In this document: positions 1 to 8,047 of the stretch, piece after piece
Position numbering within the stretch: the first letter of the stretch is position 1
Layout of the letters: every line of letters starts with the position of its first letter
Source of the DNA: CAZJRQ01 sp964548535
GTDB taxonomy: Bacteria; Bacillota; Clostridia; Oscillospirales; Ruminococcaceae
Direction: 5' to 3'
DNA: 39,611 nucleotides
NCBI GenBank assembly: GCA_964548535.1
Contig: CAZJRQ010000022.1
Location: forward strand, 1-39,611
Translations under genes and position numbers: made by a program
Notes under the pieces: generated by a model
What the model was told of the DNA's origin: nothing
Databases searched by the model: none
What the model saw: the letters and a program-made list of their open reading frames with translations, nothing else

Positions 1-134
1 CATTAAAAGGTGCAATGACACGATATGTATTTTGGCAGATAGTATTTTTCTCGGCATTTATTGGAATATTCAGCACGTATTTAATGAGTGTAATTGAAAT
101 GGCACTTTGTCCGTATAAGAGTAATCGTAAGTAA
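1..134 (+). CDS. ABC transporter permease, C-terminal fragment
   Basis: This is the last part of a gene that begins before the window; the frame runs from base 3 to the TAA at 132-134 (about 43 residues). It contains one long hydrophobic segment followed by a short basic tail (PYKSNRK), as expected for the final membrane helix and cytoplasmic end of a binding-protein-dependent permease. It sits 18 bp before a second permease gene, so the transporter probably has two permease subunits. The family assignment rests mostly on this context. Confidence 0.6.
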   Translation, partial: LKGAMTRYVFWQIVFFSAFIGIFSTYLMSVIEMALCPYKSNRK

Positions 135-152
135 AAAGTAGGTGAGAAATTA

Positions 153-959
153 ATGGCAAGTCCAAAGGTTAAAAGAAGATTAGATAAGGTAACAACTGTT
201 ATATATCCATTGCTTTTTGGTGTGCTTATAGTAGTATTATGGCAGACACAGGTGTTACATAAAATGCTAAATACAGATGTGTACATACTTCCGTTGCCGA
301 GCAGAATTTTTGAAATAATCAGTGATAATTTTGAGTCGATAATGGGCAATGTGGCAGCTACAGTTCAGGTGGTTTTTCCAGGACTTTTATTTGGTTCTTT
401 GTTGGGATATTTTATAGCAGTTATAGCGACGTTTTTTAGAACATATGGTGCTGGAGGTCTTGCAATAGTTTCAGCATTCAATGCAATTCCAATTGTAGCA
501 CTTGCGCCTGTAATTACAAATTGGACACGAGATGTCAGCGACGATGCAAGTGAGAGAAGTTTCGTTGCAAAGGTTATAGTTGTTACAATAGTTTGTACAG
601 CATCAATGAGTGTAAACGCTTTTCGAGGTCTTACAGAACTTAAACCTTTTTCGGAAGATTTGATGAAGTCATACGGATGCGGAAAGTGGAAAACGTTTGT
701 AAAACTTAGACTTCCTAATAGTTTACCATATATATTTACAGCACTAAGAGTAAGTGTTCCGTCGAGTGTAATTAGTACACTGGTTGCTGAATATTTTGCC
801 GAATATATAACTGGAGTCGGCAGAATGATTAGAGAAAATATTTTGAAGGCGCAGTATGCAACAGCATGGGCATATATAGTTGTTGCCTGCATAATAGGTA
901 TTTTAATGTATGTACTTTTACTTATAGCAGAAAGCATTTTTTTGAAAAACCGCAAGTAA
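153..959 (+). CDS. ABC transporter permease (SsuC/TauC/ThiX-like, BPD_transp_1 family)
   Basis: A 268-aa integral membrane protein with about six hydrophobic segments; the first is near residues 18-32. The cytoplasmic EAA-type loop is visible around residues 170-200 (KSYGCGKWKTFVKLRLP, then LPYIFTALRVS). This is typical of permeases that work with NMT1/SsuA-type binding proteins. ATG is preceded by GTGAG. It is followed after 61 bp by a binding-protein gene and then by pyrimidine-degradation genes, so the likely substrate is a pyrimidine, hydantoin or related base. The ATPase subunit is not in the window and presumably lies upstream. Confidence 0.85.
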   Translation: MASPKVKRRLDKVTTVIYPLLFGVLIVVLWQTQVLHKMLNTDVYILPLPSRIFEIISDNFESIMGNVAATVQVVFPGLLFGSLLGYFIAVIATFFRTYGAGGLAIVSAFNAIPIVALAPVITNWTRDVSDDASERSFVAKVIVVTIVCTASMSVNAFRGLTELKPFSEDLMKSYGCGKWKTFVKLRLPNSLPYIFTALRVSVPSSVISTLVAEYFAEYITGVGRMIRENILKAQYATAWAYIVVACIIGILMYVLLLIAESIFLKNRK

Positions 960-1020
960 GGTTTTCATTAAGATAGAAGAAGTTTTTAGGGTGATTGTAA
1001 TTTTGAAAGGAATGAATGGT

Positions 1021-2130
1021 GTGAAAAAGACAAAGAAAATTTTGGCGGCTCTTTTAGCATTGACAATGGTGTGTACAGCATTTGTATCTTGCGGAAAGTC
1101 TGATGACAGCAGCTCAAGTGGTGGAACATCAGCAACAGAAAGCAAGTCAACTGAGGGCATGACAAATGAAGATATTATCGTTAAGGCAGCTGAGTCGGGT
1201 AAAGTTGGTAACTGGGGACTGGGAAATGAGTATGAAGTTCAGGCTCTTTTGACAAAGTACGGTCAAAGTACAGATTACCTTTCACAATCATTTGACATGA
1301 ATGGTTTTGATGATGACTCAATCACTTTGGCATCAGCAATGACATATAACGAGCTTGGTCTTGTAAAGAATGAATACGAGGGCGGATATTCATATGGTGA
1401 TACAGTTGGTGTTATTGATATGAATGACGAAGGCGTTGCAATGCTTGAGGACAATTTATTCTGTAGCAAGGAATTTGCAGAAAAAAATCCTGAAACAGTA
1501 AAGGCATTTGTTTCAGCTTCACTAAAGGGCTGGGAATATGCTTGTCAGAATCCTGAAGAGGCGGCACAGATTGTATTTGATGCAGGGTCATCAGTTTCAA
1601 GCGACCATCAGTCATATATGGCAGAGGAGGTTGCAAAGCTAGTTACTACAGATACAACAGGCAAGGAAGTTTCTGAATATGGTAAAATGGACGAAACAGC
1701 AATGCAGCAGACTTTAGAGCTTGCACAGAAATATATTAGTCTTGATGATTCAAAGGCTGCTGATAAACTAAAGAGTTTGACTTTGGATGATGTAAGAGAT
1801 ACCTCTTTTTGGGATGCAATTCAGAGTGGAGATATCGGAACACCTGAAAAGTCAGATGTAACAATTCAGCTTAAATGGCTGCCGCAGTCACAGTTTATGG
1901 GTTACTATGTTGCTGAGGCTAAGGGTTACTACAAGGACGCAGGTCTTAATGTAACTATCGTTCCAGGCGGTGGAGATATCGGTGAAACAACTGCCGTAAA
2001 TAACGGAACAGTAGACTTTGGTGTAACTTGGGTATCTAACCTAATTTCAGCTAATGCCGGTGGTATGGACCTAGTTGAAGTAGCACAGATTTATCAGCGC
2101 TCAGGTCTTGTACTTGTTTATAAAAAGTAA
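1021..2130 (+). CDS. ABC transporter substrate-binding lipoprotein (NMT1/SsuA type), circularly permuted
   Basis: GTG at 1021 is chosen because AAAGGA lies 9 bp upstream; the upstream in-frame start at 991 precedes that site. A lipoprotein signal is clear: KKTKK, a hydrophobic stretch, then the lipobox AFVSC and a Ser/Gly-rich linker. After the linker comes what is normally the second half of this family (GKVGNWGLGNEYEVQALL, SAMTYNELGLV, NPEEAAQIVF, ending SFWDAIQ). Only then comes the normal N-terminal half (VTIQLKWLPQSQFMGYYVAE, a KGYYKDAGL motif, then DFGVTWVSNL and YQRSGLVLVYKK at the stop). The half order is therefore swapped compared with usual NMT1 proteins, while the length is normal. 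It should capture the substrate at the membrane surface for the adjacent permeases. Confidence 0.85.
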   Translation: MKKTKKILAALLALTMVCTAFVSCGKSDDSSSSGGTSATESKSTEGMTNEDIIVKAAESGKVGNWGLGNEYEVQALLTKYGQSTDYLSQSFDMNGFDDDSITLASAMTYNELGLVKNEYEGGYSYGDTVGVIDMNDEGVAMLEDNLFCSKEFAEKNPETVKAFVSASLKGWEYACQNPEEAAQIVFDAGSSVSSDHQSYMAEEVAKLVTTDTTGKEVSEYGKMDETAMQQTLELAQKYISLDDSKAADKLKSLTLDDVRDTSFWDAIQSGDIGTPEKSDVTIQLKWLPQSQFMGYYVAEAKGYYKDAGLNVTIVPGGGDIGETTAVNNGTVDFGVTWVSNLISANAGGMDLVEVAQIYQRSGLVLVYKK

Positions 2131-2137
2131 TATTAAA

Positions 2138-2181
2138 AATGCTTGCTTGAGTGAGGAGATTTCTCCTCGTTCGAGAGCATT
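2138..2181 (+). promoter_or_regulatory. Intercistronic RNA hairpin
   Basis: Three successive paired blocks fold this spacer: AATGCT/AGCATT, CTTGAG/TTCGAG (with G-U pairs) and GAGGAGA/TCTCCTC. There is no T-run after it, so it is not a standard terminator. It lies between the binding-protein gene and the dihydropyrimidinase gene. A role in mRNA stability or differential expression of transporter and enzymes is an inference. Confidence 0.5.
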
Positions 2182-2215
2182 ATAAAACACACAATCAAGT
2201 GGGAGGTACACTTTT

Positions 2216-3571
2216 ATGGATATGATTATTAAAAATGGCACTGTTTGTACAGACAGTGAGATGTTCAAAGCTGACGTTGCCATTAAGGACGGAAAAATCG
2301 CGTTAATAGGTTCAGATTTATCTGATGTTGAATGTGATAACATTGTTGATGCTGCTGGAAAGCTAGTGCTTCCTGGAGCGATTGATGCACATACTCATCT
2401 GGCAATGCCATTTGGCGGAACTGTTTCATCTGATGATTATTTTACAGGAACAAGAGCGGCGGCTTGCGGAGGTACAACTACTGTTTTTGATTTTATTTTG
2501 CAGGATTTTGGTGAAACAATGGTTGACGCTGTAAAACGTCGTGACGCTCTTTGTAACGGAAAAGCGGCAGTTGATTATGCGTTCCATGTTGGAGTTAAGG
2601 ACGTAAGCGGAAGTTTGCTTGATTCAATTGAAGAGGCAGTCGAGTATGGTGTTCCTACATTTAAAGTTTTCATGGTTTATGATTTTGGCGTAACTGACGG
2701 TGTGTTTTATAAAGTTCTTGAAAAAGCAAAAAGCTGTGGTGCTATGATTAGCGTTCATGCTGAAAATAATGAGATGGTTAATACATTGGTTGAGAAGTAT
2801 ATAAATGAGGGTAAAACTTCAGCTTGGTATCACTATAAATCAAGATCTGAGTTTGTTGAGGCTGAGGCTGACCAGAGAGCAATCAGCTGGGCAAAATCTC
2901 TTGATGCTCCGCTTTATATAGTGCATCTTGCGAATGTTGATGGAGTAAATGCTGTTACAAAAGCTAAAGACGAGGGTTATAAGATTTATGCTGAAACTTG
3001 TCCGCAGTATCTGGAGTTTACAAGCGATGTTTACAAACGTGATGACGGCAGAAACTTTGTATGTTCACCGCCAATCAAGGGCAAAGAGAGCAGGCTTGCA
3101 CTTTGGGAGGCGATTAAAAGAGGAGATATCGACACAATTGCAACTGACCATTGTCCATTTTTCTCATACGAAAAGGACTGGGGCAAAGATGATTTTAGAA
3201 AGATTCCTAACGGCTGTGCTGGAATTGAAAATATGTATCCGTATATGCTTTCAGCAGCAAATGAGGGGAAGATTCCTTTTACAAGAGCTGTTGAGTTGTG
3301 CAGTGTGAATCCAGCTAAGATTTTTGGCTGTAAAGATAAAGGTTCAATTGCAATAGGCAAGGATGCTGATATCGTAATCTACGATCCAACTAAGGACGTT
3401 ACAATTACAAATGAAGAAATGCACTCGAATTGTGACCATACAATTTGGGAAGGTGTAAAGATTCATGGATATCCAGTCAAGACTTATTCAAGAGGAAAAT
3501 TAGTTTATGATAACGGCGATTTCAAAGGTGAAGAGGGTTGGGGCAAATTCGTCAAGAGAAGTTTAAAATAA
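2216..3571 (+). CDS. Dihydropyrimidinase / D-hydantoinase
   Basis: A 451-aa cyclic amidohydrolase that opens dihydropyrimidine (or hydantoin) rings, here probably dihydrouracil to N-carbamoyl-beta-alanine. The binuclear metal site is complete: H59 and H61 (DAHTH), K150 for carbamylation (TFKVF), H181 (SVHAEN), H237 (IVHLAN) and D311 (ATDHCPF). The spacing matches known hydantoinases. The ATG follows GGGAGG. Length is normal. It lies directly before the dihydropyrimidine dehydrogenase gene and in the same operon as the carbamoyl hydrolase that takes the next step. Confidence 0.92.
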   Translation: MDMIIKNGTVCTDSEMFKADVAIKDGKIALIGSDLSDVECDNIVDAAGKLVLPGAIDAHTHLAMPFGGTVSSDDYFTGTRAAACGGTTTVFDFILQDFGETMVDAVKRRDALCNGKAAVDYAFHVGVKDVSGSLLDSIEEAVEYGVPTFKVFMVYDFGVTDGVFYKVLEKAKSCGAMISVHAENNEMVNTLVEKYINEGKTSAWYHYKSRSEFVEAEADQRAISWAKSLDAPLYIVHLANVDGVNAVTKAKDEGYKIYAETCPQYLEFTSDVYKRDDGRNFVCSPPIKGKESRLALWEAIKRGDIDTIATDHCPFFSYEKDWGKDDFRKIPNGCAGIENMYPYMLSAANEGKIPFTRAVELCSVNPAKIFGCKDKGSIAIGKDADIVIYDPTKDVTITNEEMHSNCDHTIWEGVKIHGYPVKTYSRGKLVYDNGDFKGEEGWGKFVKRSLK

Positions 3572-3590
3572 AATAAGAGTGGTGATGTTT

Positions 3591-5063
3591 GTGAGTAATA
3601 AAAAGTCAATGGTGTTGTTTGAAGAGGCAGCACGATGTATGGTTTGTACAGATGCTGGCTGTACAAAAGCTTGTATAAAAAATCTTGACCCAGCAAGAGC
3701 AGTTCGCGCAGTTAGATTTGAAAATGCTGAGTGCGCAGGTGAGTACATAAATAAGTCTACTTGTGCTGATTGCAATGCACCATGTCAAGACGCTTGTTCA
3801 CACTATGACAGACCTATTAGAATCAAGGAAATTGCAGGAAATCTTGAAAGTCATGAAACGGCTGACGTTGATTTGTCAATTGAATTTTGCGGAATAAAGA
3901 GTGAAAATCCATTTTTTCTCTCATCATCAATTGTAGCAAGTGGCTATGAAATGTGTGCTAGAGCTTTTGAAATGGGATGGTCTGGTGTTGTTTACAAGAC
4001 TATTGGGTTTCTGAAAGCAAAAGAGGTTTCGCCAAGATTTGACGCTATAAGTGGCAGCACAAAAAGTTTCAGCGGCTTTAAAAATCTTGAGCAGATCTCG
4101 GATAAGTCGGTTGAAGAAAATATGTCTGTCTTGAAAAAGCTGAAAGAGAATTATCCTAATAAAATCATAGTGTCTTCAATAATGGGGCAGAACGAGGAGG
4201 AATGGACTAAGCTTGCACAGCTTTCGGAGCAGGCTGGGGCAGATATAATAGAGTGTAATTTTTCTTGTCCGCATTTGTCAGCGCACGGACTCGGTTCTGA
4301 TGTTGGTCAAAATCCTGAGCTTGTAAAGAAATTTACACAGGCTGTCAAACGAGGAACAAAACTTCCAGTGCTTGCAAAAATGACACCGAATGTTGGCAAC
4401 ATGGAAGTTCCAGCGATTGCGGCAATGGAGGGCGGAGCAAATGGATTGGCTGCTATTAATACAATAAAAAGTATAACTTCAATTAATCATGAAACAATGG
4501 TTTCACCTCCTGATATTGACGGAAAGTCATCAGTTTCTGGATATTCAGGCAAAGCTGTAAAACCAATTGCTTTAAGATTTATTCATGACATGACAAAGTG
4601 CGAACAGCTTGAAAATATGCAGATAAGCGGAATGGGCGGAATTGAAAACTGGAAGGACGCATTGGATTTTATATCATTAGGCTGTCGAAATATTCAGATT
4701 ACCACTGCTGTAATGGAATATGGCTATAGAATTATAGATGATTTAATTTCAGGACTTTCAAATTATATGGCTGTGCATAATATCAAAAAAGTTCAAGACT
4801 TAGTCGGTTCGGCACTTGAGAATCTTTGTGATGCTGACAAGCTAGACAGGGATTCTATAGTATATCCGGTATTTGATAAAGAAAAATGCACCGGCTGTGG
4901 AAGATGTTACATTTCATGTCTTGATGCTGGTCATCAGGCATTAAGTTTTGATGATGACGCTCGTGAAATAAAGCTTGACGGAAAAAAGTGTGAGGGATGT
5001 CATCTTTGCAGATTAGTTTGTCCGTCAGGGGCTATAAGCATAAGCAAGAGAGTAAAAAAGTAA
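3591..5063 (+). CDS. preA: Dihydropyrimidine dehydrogenase, PreA-type with extra N-terminal Fe-S domain
   Basis: About 490 aa. An N-terminal cysteine-rich segment (CMVCTDAGCTKAC, then CADCNAPCQDAC, about residues 16-68) resembles the Fe-S part of dihydropyrimidine dehydrogenase. It is followed by a dihydroorotate-dehydrogenase-like FMN barrel (PFFLSSS, NFSCPH, LAKMTPN, SGMGGI). The C-terminus has two [4Fe-4S] ferredoxin motifs (CTGCGRCYISC and CEGCHLCRLVC). It should reduce uracil or thymine. The FAD/NAD(P)H domain (PreT) is missing and is not seen next door, so the electron donor is unknown. GTG 3591 has a near-consensus Shine-Dalgarno (AGTGGTGAT); ATG 3585 is the alternative. Confidence 0.85.
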   Translation: MSNKKSMVLFEEAARCMVCTDAGCTKACIKNLDPARAVRAVRFENAECAGEYINKSTCADCNAPCQDACSHYDRPIRIKEIAGNLESHETADVDLSIEFCGIKSENPFFLSSSIVASGYEMCARAFEMGWSGVVYKTIGFLKAKEVSPRFDAISGSTKSFSGFKNLEQISDKSVEENMSVLKKLKENYPNKIIVSSIMGQNEEEWTKLAQLSEQAGADIIECNFSCPHLSAHGLGSDVGQNPELVKKFTQAVKRGTKLPVLAKMTPNVGNMEVPAIAAMEGGANGLAAINTIKSITSINHETMVSPPDIDGKSSVSGYSGKAVKPIALRFIHDMTKCEQLENMQISGMGGIENWKDALDFISLGCRNIQITTAVMEYGYRIIDDLISGLSNYMAVHNIKKVQDLVGSALENLCDADKLDRDSIVYPVFDKEKCTGCGRCYISCLDAGHQALSFDDDAREIKLDGKKCEGCHLCRLVCPSGAISISKRVKK

Positions 5064-5103
5064 AAAAGCAAATTTGAAAACCAGTTTGGGGGATGAGTAA
5101 GTA

Positions 5104-6270
5104 ATGTCAATTATGTTATCGCAGGTTTCTGGAAAAGTTGAAAAGGAATATGGAATGGAGCTTGTTGCAGGTTCTAAAGGTCTAAACAACATTGTAAGGT
5201 GGGTTCATATTGTAGAGGATTTAGAAGTTCCTGATTTTCTGCACGGTAGTGAGCTTGTGTTTACAACAGGCATTGCCCACGTGAATTCAGATTGGATTAT
5301 TGATTTTGTAAGGAATTTATATGAAAATAACGCATCTGGAGTAGTACTGAATATTGGTCCGTATATTCGTGATATTCCACCTCAAGTAATTGTTTTTTGC
5401 GAAGAGAATAACTTCCCGCTTTTCAAACTGCCTTGGAACTCTCGAATAATTGATATAACTTACCAATTCTGCCGTAGAATAATTAATAATGAAAAGAATG
5501 AAAATTCTGTTGCGGAGGCTTTCAAGAATTTGATTTTTAGTTTAGGAAATGAGAGAGGTTACCTTCCTGTGCTTAGAAAGGCTGGATTTTATGACGCGAA
5601 TAATAATTTGATGTTAGCGATTAGATTTTCGGAGTCTGATAAAATAATTACTAATCATATTCTAAGTAAGCATAAGCAAAAGCTTTACAAAATCATAAAA
5701 TCAATATCAATGACAAATTGTGTTTTCTATCATGAAAATATGTTGATTGTAGTAGTACAGGCGAATGAGTATGACGATATCAGTAGGATTTTAAGCGGTC
5801 TTAGTGATTTTGCCGTAAGTCTAAAGGCTGAAGCGAATTGCAGCATTGGAATTTCAACTGTCATGCGTGGATATAACAATATTTCGGAGCTTTTTGTTCA
5901 GGCAAGATCTGCCATGATTGTATCAGTGATAAAAAATAGTTTCATGATGAAGTATGAAAATATTGGAATATACAAGCTTATATTGGATCAAAGAAATAAC
6001 GAAAACCTGCAAAGTTTTTATAAAGGTGTGTTAGGTAAACTTATTGAATATGATGCAGAAAATAACACGGATTATTGCGATGTTCTTCATGAATATCTTG
6101 ATTCTAGTGGAAGTATTCAGCAGGTGGCGCAAAAAACAGGAGTGCATAGAAATACTATTAATTATAAAATTCGTCAAATAAAAGGAATTCTTGACATCTC
6201 AATAAACGATGAAGACAAAATGAACTTGCAGTTAGCTTTTATCGCATTAGATGTTCTAAAATATATGTAA
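5104..6270 (+). CDS. PucR-family transcriptional regulator
   Basis: A 388-aa protein with the three-part PucR layout. The N-terminal purine-catabolism regulator domain (about 1-125) includes NNIVRWVHIVEDLEVPDFL and GSELVFTTGIA. A middle CdaR/GGDEF-like domain follows. The C-terminal helix-turn-helix (about 335-385) includes GSIQQVAQKTGVHRNTINYK. Family members activate purine, hydantoin, pyrimidine or amino-acid catabolic genes in response to a ligand. Its place inside the catabolic operon suggests it controls these genes, but no operator could be identified. The gene starts 40 bp after the dehydrogenase and 16 bp before the aminotransferase. Confidence 0.88.
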   Translation: MSIMLSQVSGKVEKEYGMELVAGSKGLNNIVRWVHIVEDLEVPDFLHGSELVFTTGIAHVNSDWIIDFVRNLYENNASGVVLNIGPYIRDIPPQVIVFCEENNFPLFKLPWNSRIIDITYQFCRRIINNEKNENSVAEAFKNLIFSLGNERGYLPVLRKAGFYDANNNLMLAIRFSESDKIITNHILSKHKQKLYKIIKSISMTNCVFYHENMLIVVVQANEYDDISRILSGLSDFAVSLKAEANCSIGISTVMRGYNNISELFVQARSAMIVSVIKNSFMMKYENIGIYKLILDQRNNENLQSFYKGVLGKLIEYDAENNTDYCDVLHEYLDSSGSIQQVAQKTGVHRNTINYKIRQIKGILDISINDEDKMNLQLAFIALDVLKYM

Positions 6271-6286
6271 ACTTGGAGGGCTTAAA

Positions 6287-7609
6287 ATGGACGCAAATAC
6301 TATAAAATCTTATCATAAGGAATACAATTTACAGTCATGGTCAAAGCAAAAGGGGCTTAGTCCTATCGCTGTAGAAAAAGGTGATGGAATTTATTTTTGG
6401 GACTTTGACGGAAATAGGTATACTGATATGTCATCACAGCTAGTAAATTTAAACGTCGGCTTTGGCAATAAAAAGATTGTTGAGGCAATTAAAGAACAGG
6501 CGGAAAAATATTGTTTTGTATCTCCTGGATATGCAAGCGAATCACGTTCTGCACTCGCAAAAATGGTAGTTGATTTAATGCCAGACAATATGGGGAAAGT
6601 TTTCTTTACAAACGGCGGAGCTGATGCTAATGAAAATGCGGTGAAAATGGCAAGAATGTATACAGGAAGAAACAAGGTTTTCTCACGCTATCGCAGTTAT
6701 CACGGTTCAACTTACGGTGCTGGAAATTTGACTGGTGAGCCTAGAAGATATCCGCTTGAGCCTGGCGTTCCTGGATTTATAAAGTTTTTTGATCCTTATG
6801 TTTATAGGGAAAAAATCAACTTTAAATCTGAAGAAAAAGCGTCAGAATATTATGTTTCAAAGCTTAGGGAACAGGTGATTTACGAGGGAGCTGAAAATGT
6901 CGCAGCGATTGTAATGGAAACTGTCACGGGTTCAAACGGTGTAATAATTCCGCCAAAGGGATATTTACAGGGAGTTAGAACAATTTGCGATGAGTTTGGA
7001 ATTATGATGATTTGTGATGAGGTCATGGCTGGATTTGGCAGAACAGGCAAGATGTTCGCTTTCGAAAATTTTGATGTAAAGCCTGACATTGTTACATTCG
7101 CAAAGGGTGTAACTTGTGGATATGTTCAGCTTGGCGGAGTTTGTGTTTCGAAAAAAATTGCTGAGTATTTTGATGATATTGTTCTTTCATGCGGACTTAC
7201 ATACAGCGGTCATCCGCTAGCTTGTGCGGCTGGAATTGCTTGTCTTGAATTTTATAAAGAATCAGAAATTTTGAAAAATGTTAATGAAGTTGGAGTAGTT
7301 TTAGGAGGAATTCTTGAAGATATTAAATTAAAGCACGCAAGTGTTGGTGATGTCAGATACATCGGACTTTTTGCAGCGGTAGAGCTTGTTAAAGACAAGC
7401 AAACAAAAGAGCCTTTAGTGCAGTATGGAAAAGACCCAGATGGAATAATGGGTTCAATTATAGGTAAGTTAAAAGCAAAAGGCTTTATGACATATAGTCA
7501 CGAAAATATGATTTTAGTATGTCCGCCGCTTATTATTACAAGGGAGCAGATTTTTGAAGAAATGCAAAAGTTTGATGCTGTTTTAACAGAGGTTGACAAT
7601 ATGATTTAA
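6287..7609 (+). CDS. Class III PLP-dependent aminotransferase (probable beta-alanine or omega-amino acid transaminase)
   Basis: A 440-aa fold-type I aminotransferase of normal length. Visible family features are DMSSQLVNLNVGF near the N-terminus, the cofactor-binding FTNGGADANENAVKMAR, the conserved CDEVMAGFGRTGKMFAF, and the Schiff-base lysine in VTFAKGVTCGYVQLGG. In a reductive pyrimidine pathway the product beta-alanine would be converted to malonate semialdehyde, and this enzyme is the natural candidate. The ATG has GGAGG upstream. The substrate is inferred from the operon only. Confidence 0.85.
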   Translation: MDANTIKSYHKEYNLQSWSKQKGLSPIAVEKGDGIYFWDFDGNRYTDMSSQLVNLNVGFGNKKIVEAIKEQAEKYCFVSPGYASESRSALAKMVVDLMPDNMGKVFFTNGGADANENAVKMARMYTGRNKVFSRYRSYHGSTYGAGNLTGEPRRYPLEPGVPGFIKFFDPYVYREKINFKSEEKASEYYVSKLREQVIYEGAENVAAIVMETVTGSNGVIIPPKGYLQGVRTICDEFGIMMICDEVMAGFGRTGKMFAFENFDVKPDIVTFAKGVTCGYVQLGGVCVSKKIAEYFDDIVLSCGLTYSGHPLACAAGIACLEFYKESEILKNVNEVGVVLGGILEDIKLKHASVGDVRYIGLFAAVELVKDKQTKEPLVQYGKDPDGIMGSIIGKLKAKGFMTYSHENMILVCPPLIITREQIFEEMQKFDAVLTEVDNMI

Positions 7610-7622
7610 GGGGGTAATAGTT

Positions 7623-8015
7623 TTGGGTAAACCACGATACAAAAATGCTAAGCAGGAAAAGCTTTCAACACTTTTCACATCAGATTTGTTCAGACTAATA
7701 CCTTCTCGATTGACTCATCTGAATTATGGTGTATCTGAAATTCCGGTGTATATAAATATTAAAAAGGAATTTTCAAAAACGCTTAGCTTTAAAACTCCAT
7801 GGGATGGAGATATGTATGGCTATGTTCGCAATAAGCAAAATTTGTTTAAACTGATTGGAAATGACACTTTAGTTAAAATAAACATTTCTGATTGGGATGA
7901 TAAATTTGTTGTGGCTTTTGAACTGAAAGACGGCAGGGAAGATCCTGTGTTGTATGTTTCAATGGCAGAGATAAAAGATTTGCTTGAAAATTGTTTGAGA
8001 CCTAAAAAACTATAA
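7623..8015 (+). CDS. Conserved-looking hypothetical protein in the pyrimidine operon
   Basis: A 130-aa soluble protein without signal peptide or membrane segment. TTG 7623 is the start, because AAGGGGG lies just upstream and the preceding gene stops 13 bp before. The N-terminus is basic (GKPRYKNAKQEKL), and the rest alternates predicted strands and helices (FVVAFELKDGREDPVLYVSMAEIKDLLENCL). I do not recognise the family. Its fixed place between the aminotransferase and the carbamoyl hydrolase suggests an accessory role in the same pathway, but no activity can be read from the sequence. Confidence 0.7.
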   Translation: MGKPRYKNAKQEKLSTLFTSDLFRLIPSRLTHLNYGVSEIPVYINIKKEFSKTLSFKTPWDGDMYGYVRNKQNLFKLIGNDTLVKINISDWDDKFVVAFELKDGREDPVLYVSMAEIKDLLENCLRPKKL

Positions 8016-8047
8016 GCTTGATTTAAAATACTAAGGAAGTGTAATTT

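Noticed and set aside
365..955. 196-codon minus-strand frame opposite the ABC permease
   Set aside because: The plus-strand permease shows clear family motifs, while the minus frame has no motif and no Shine-Dalgarno.
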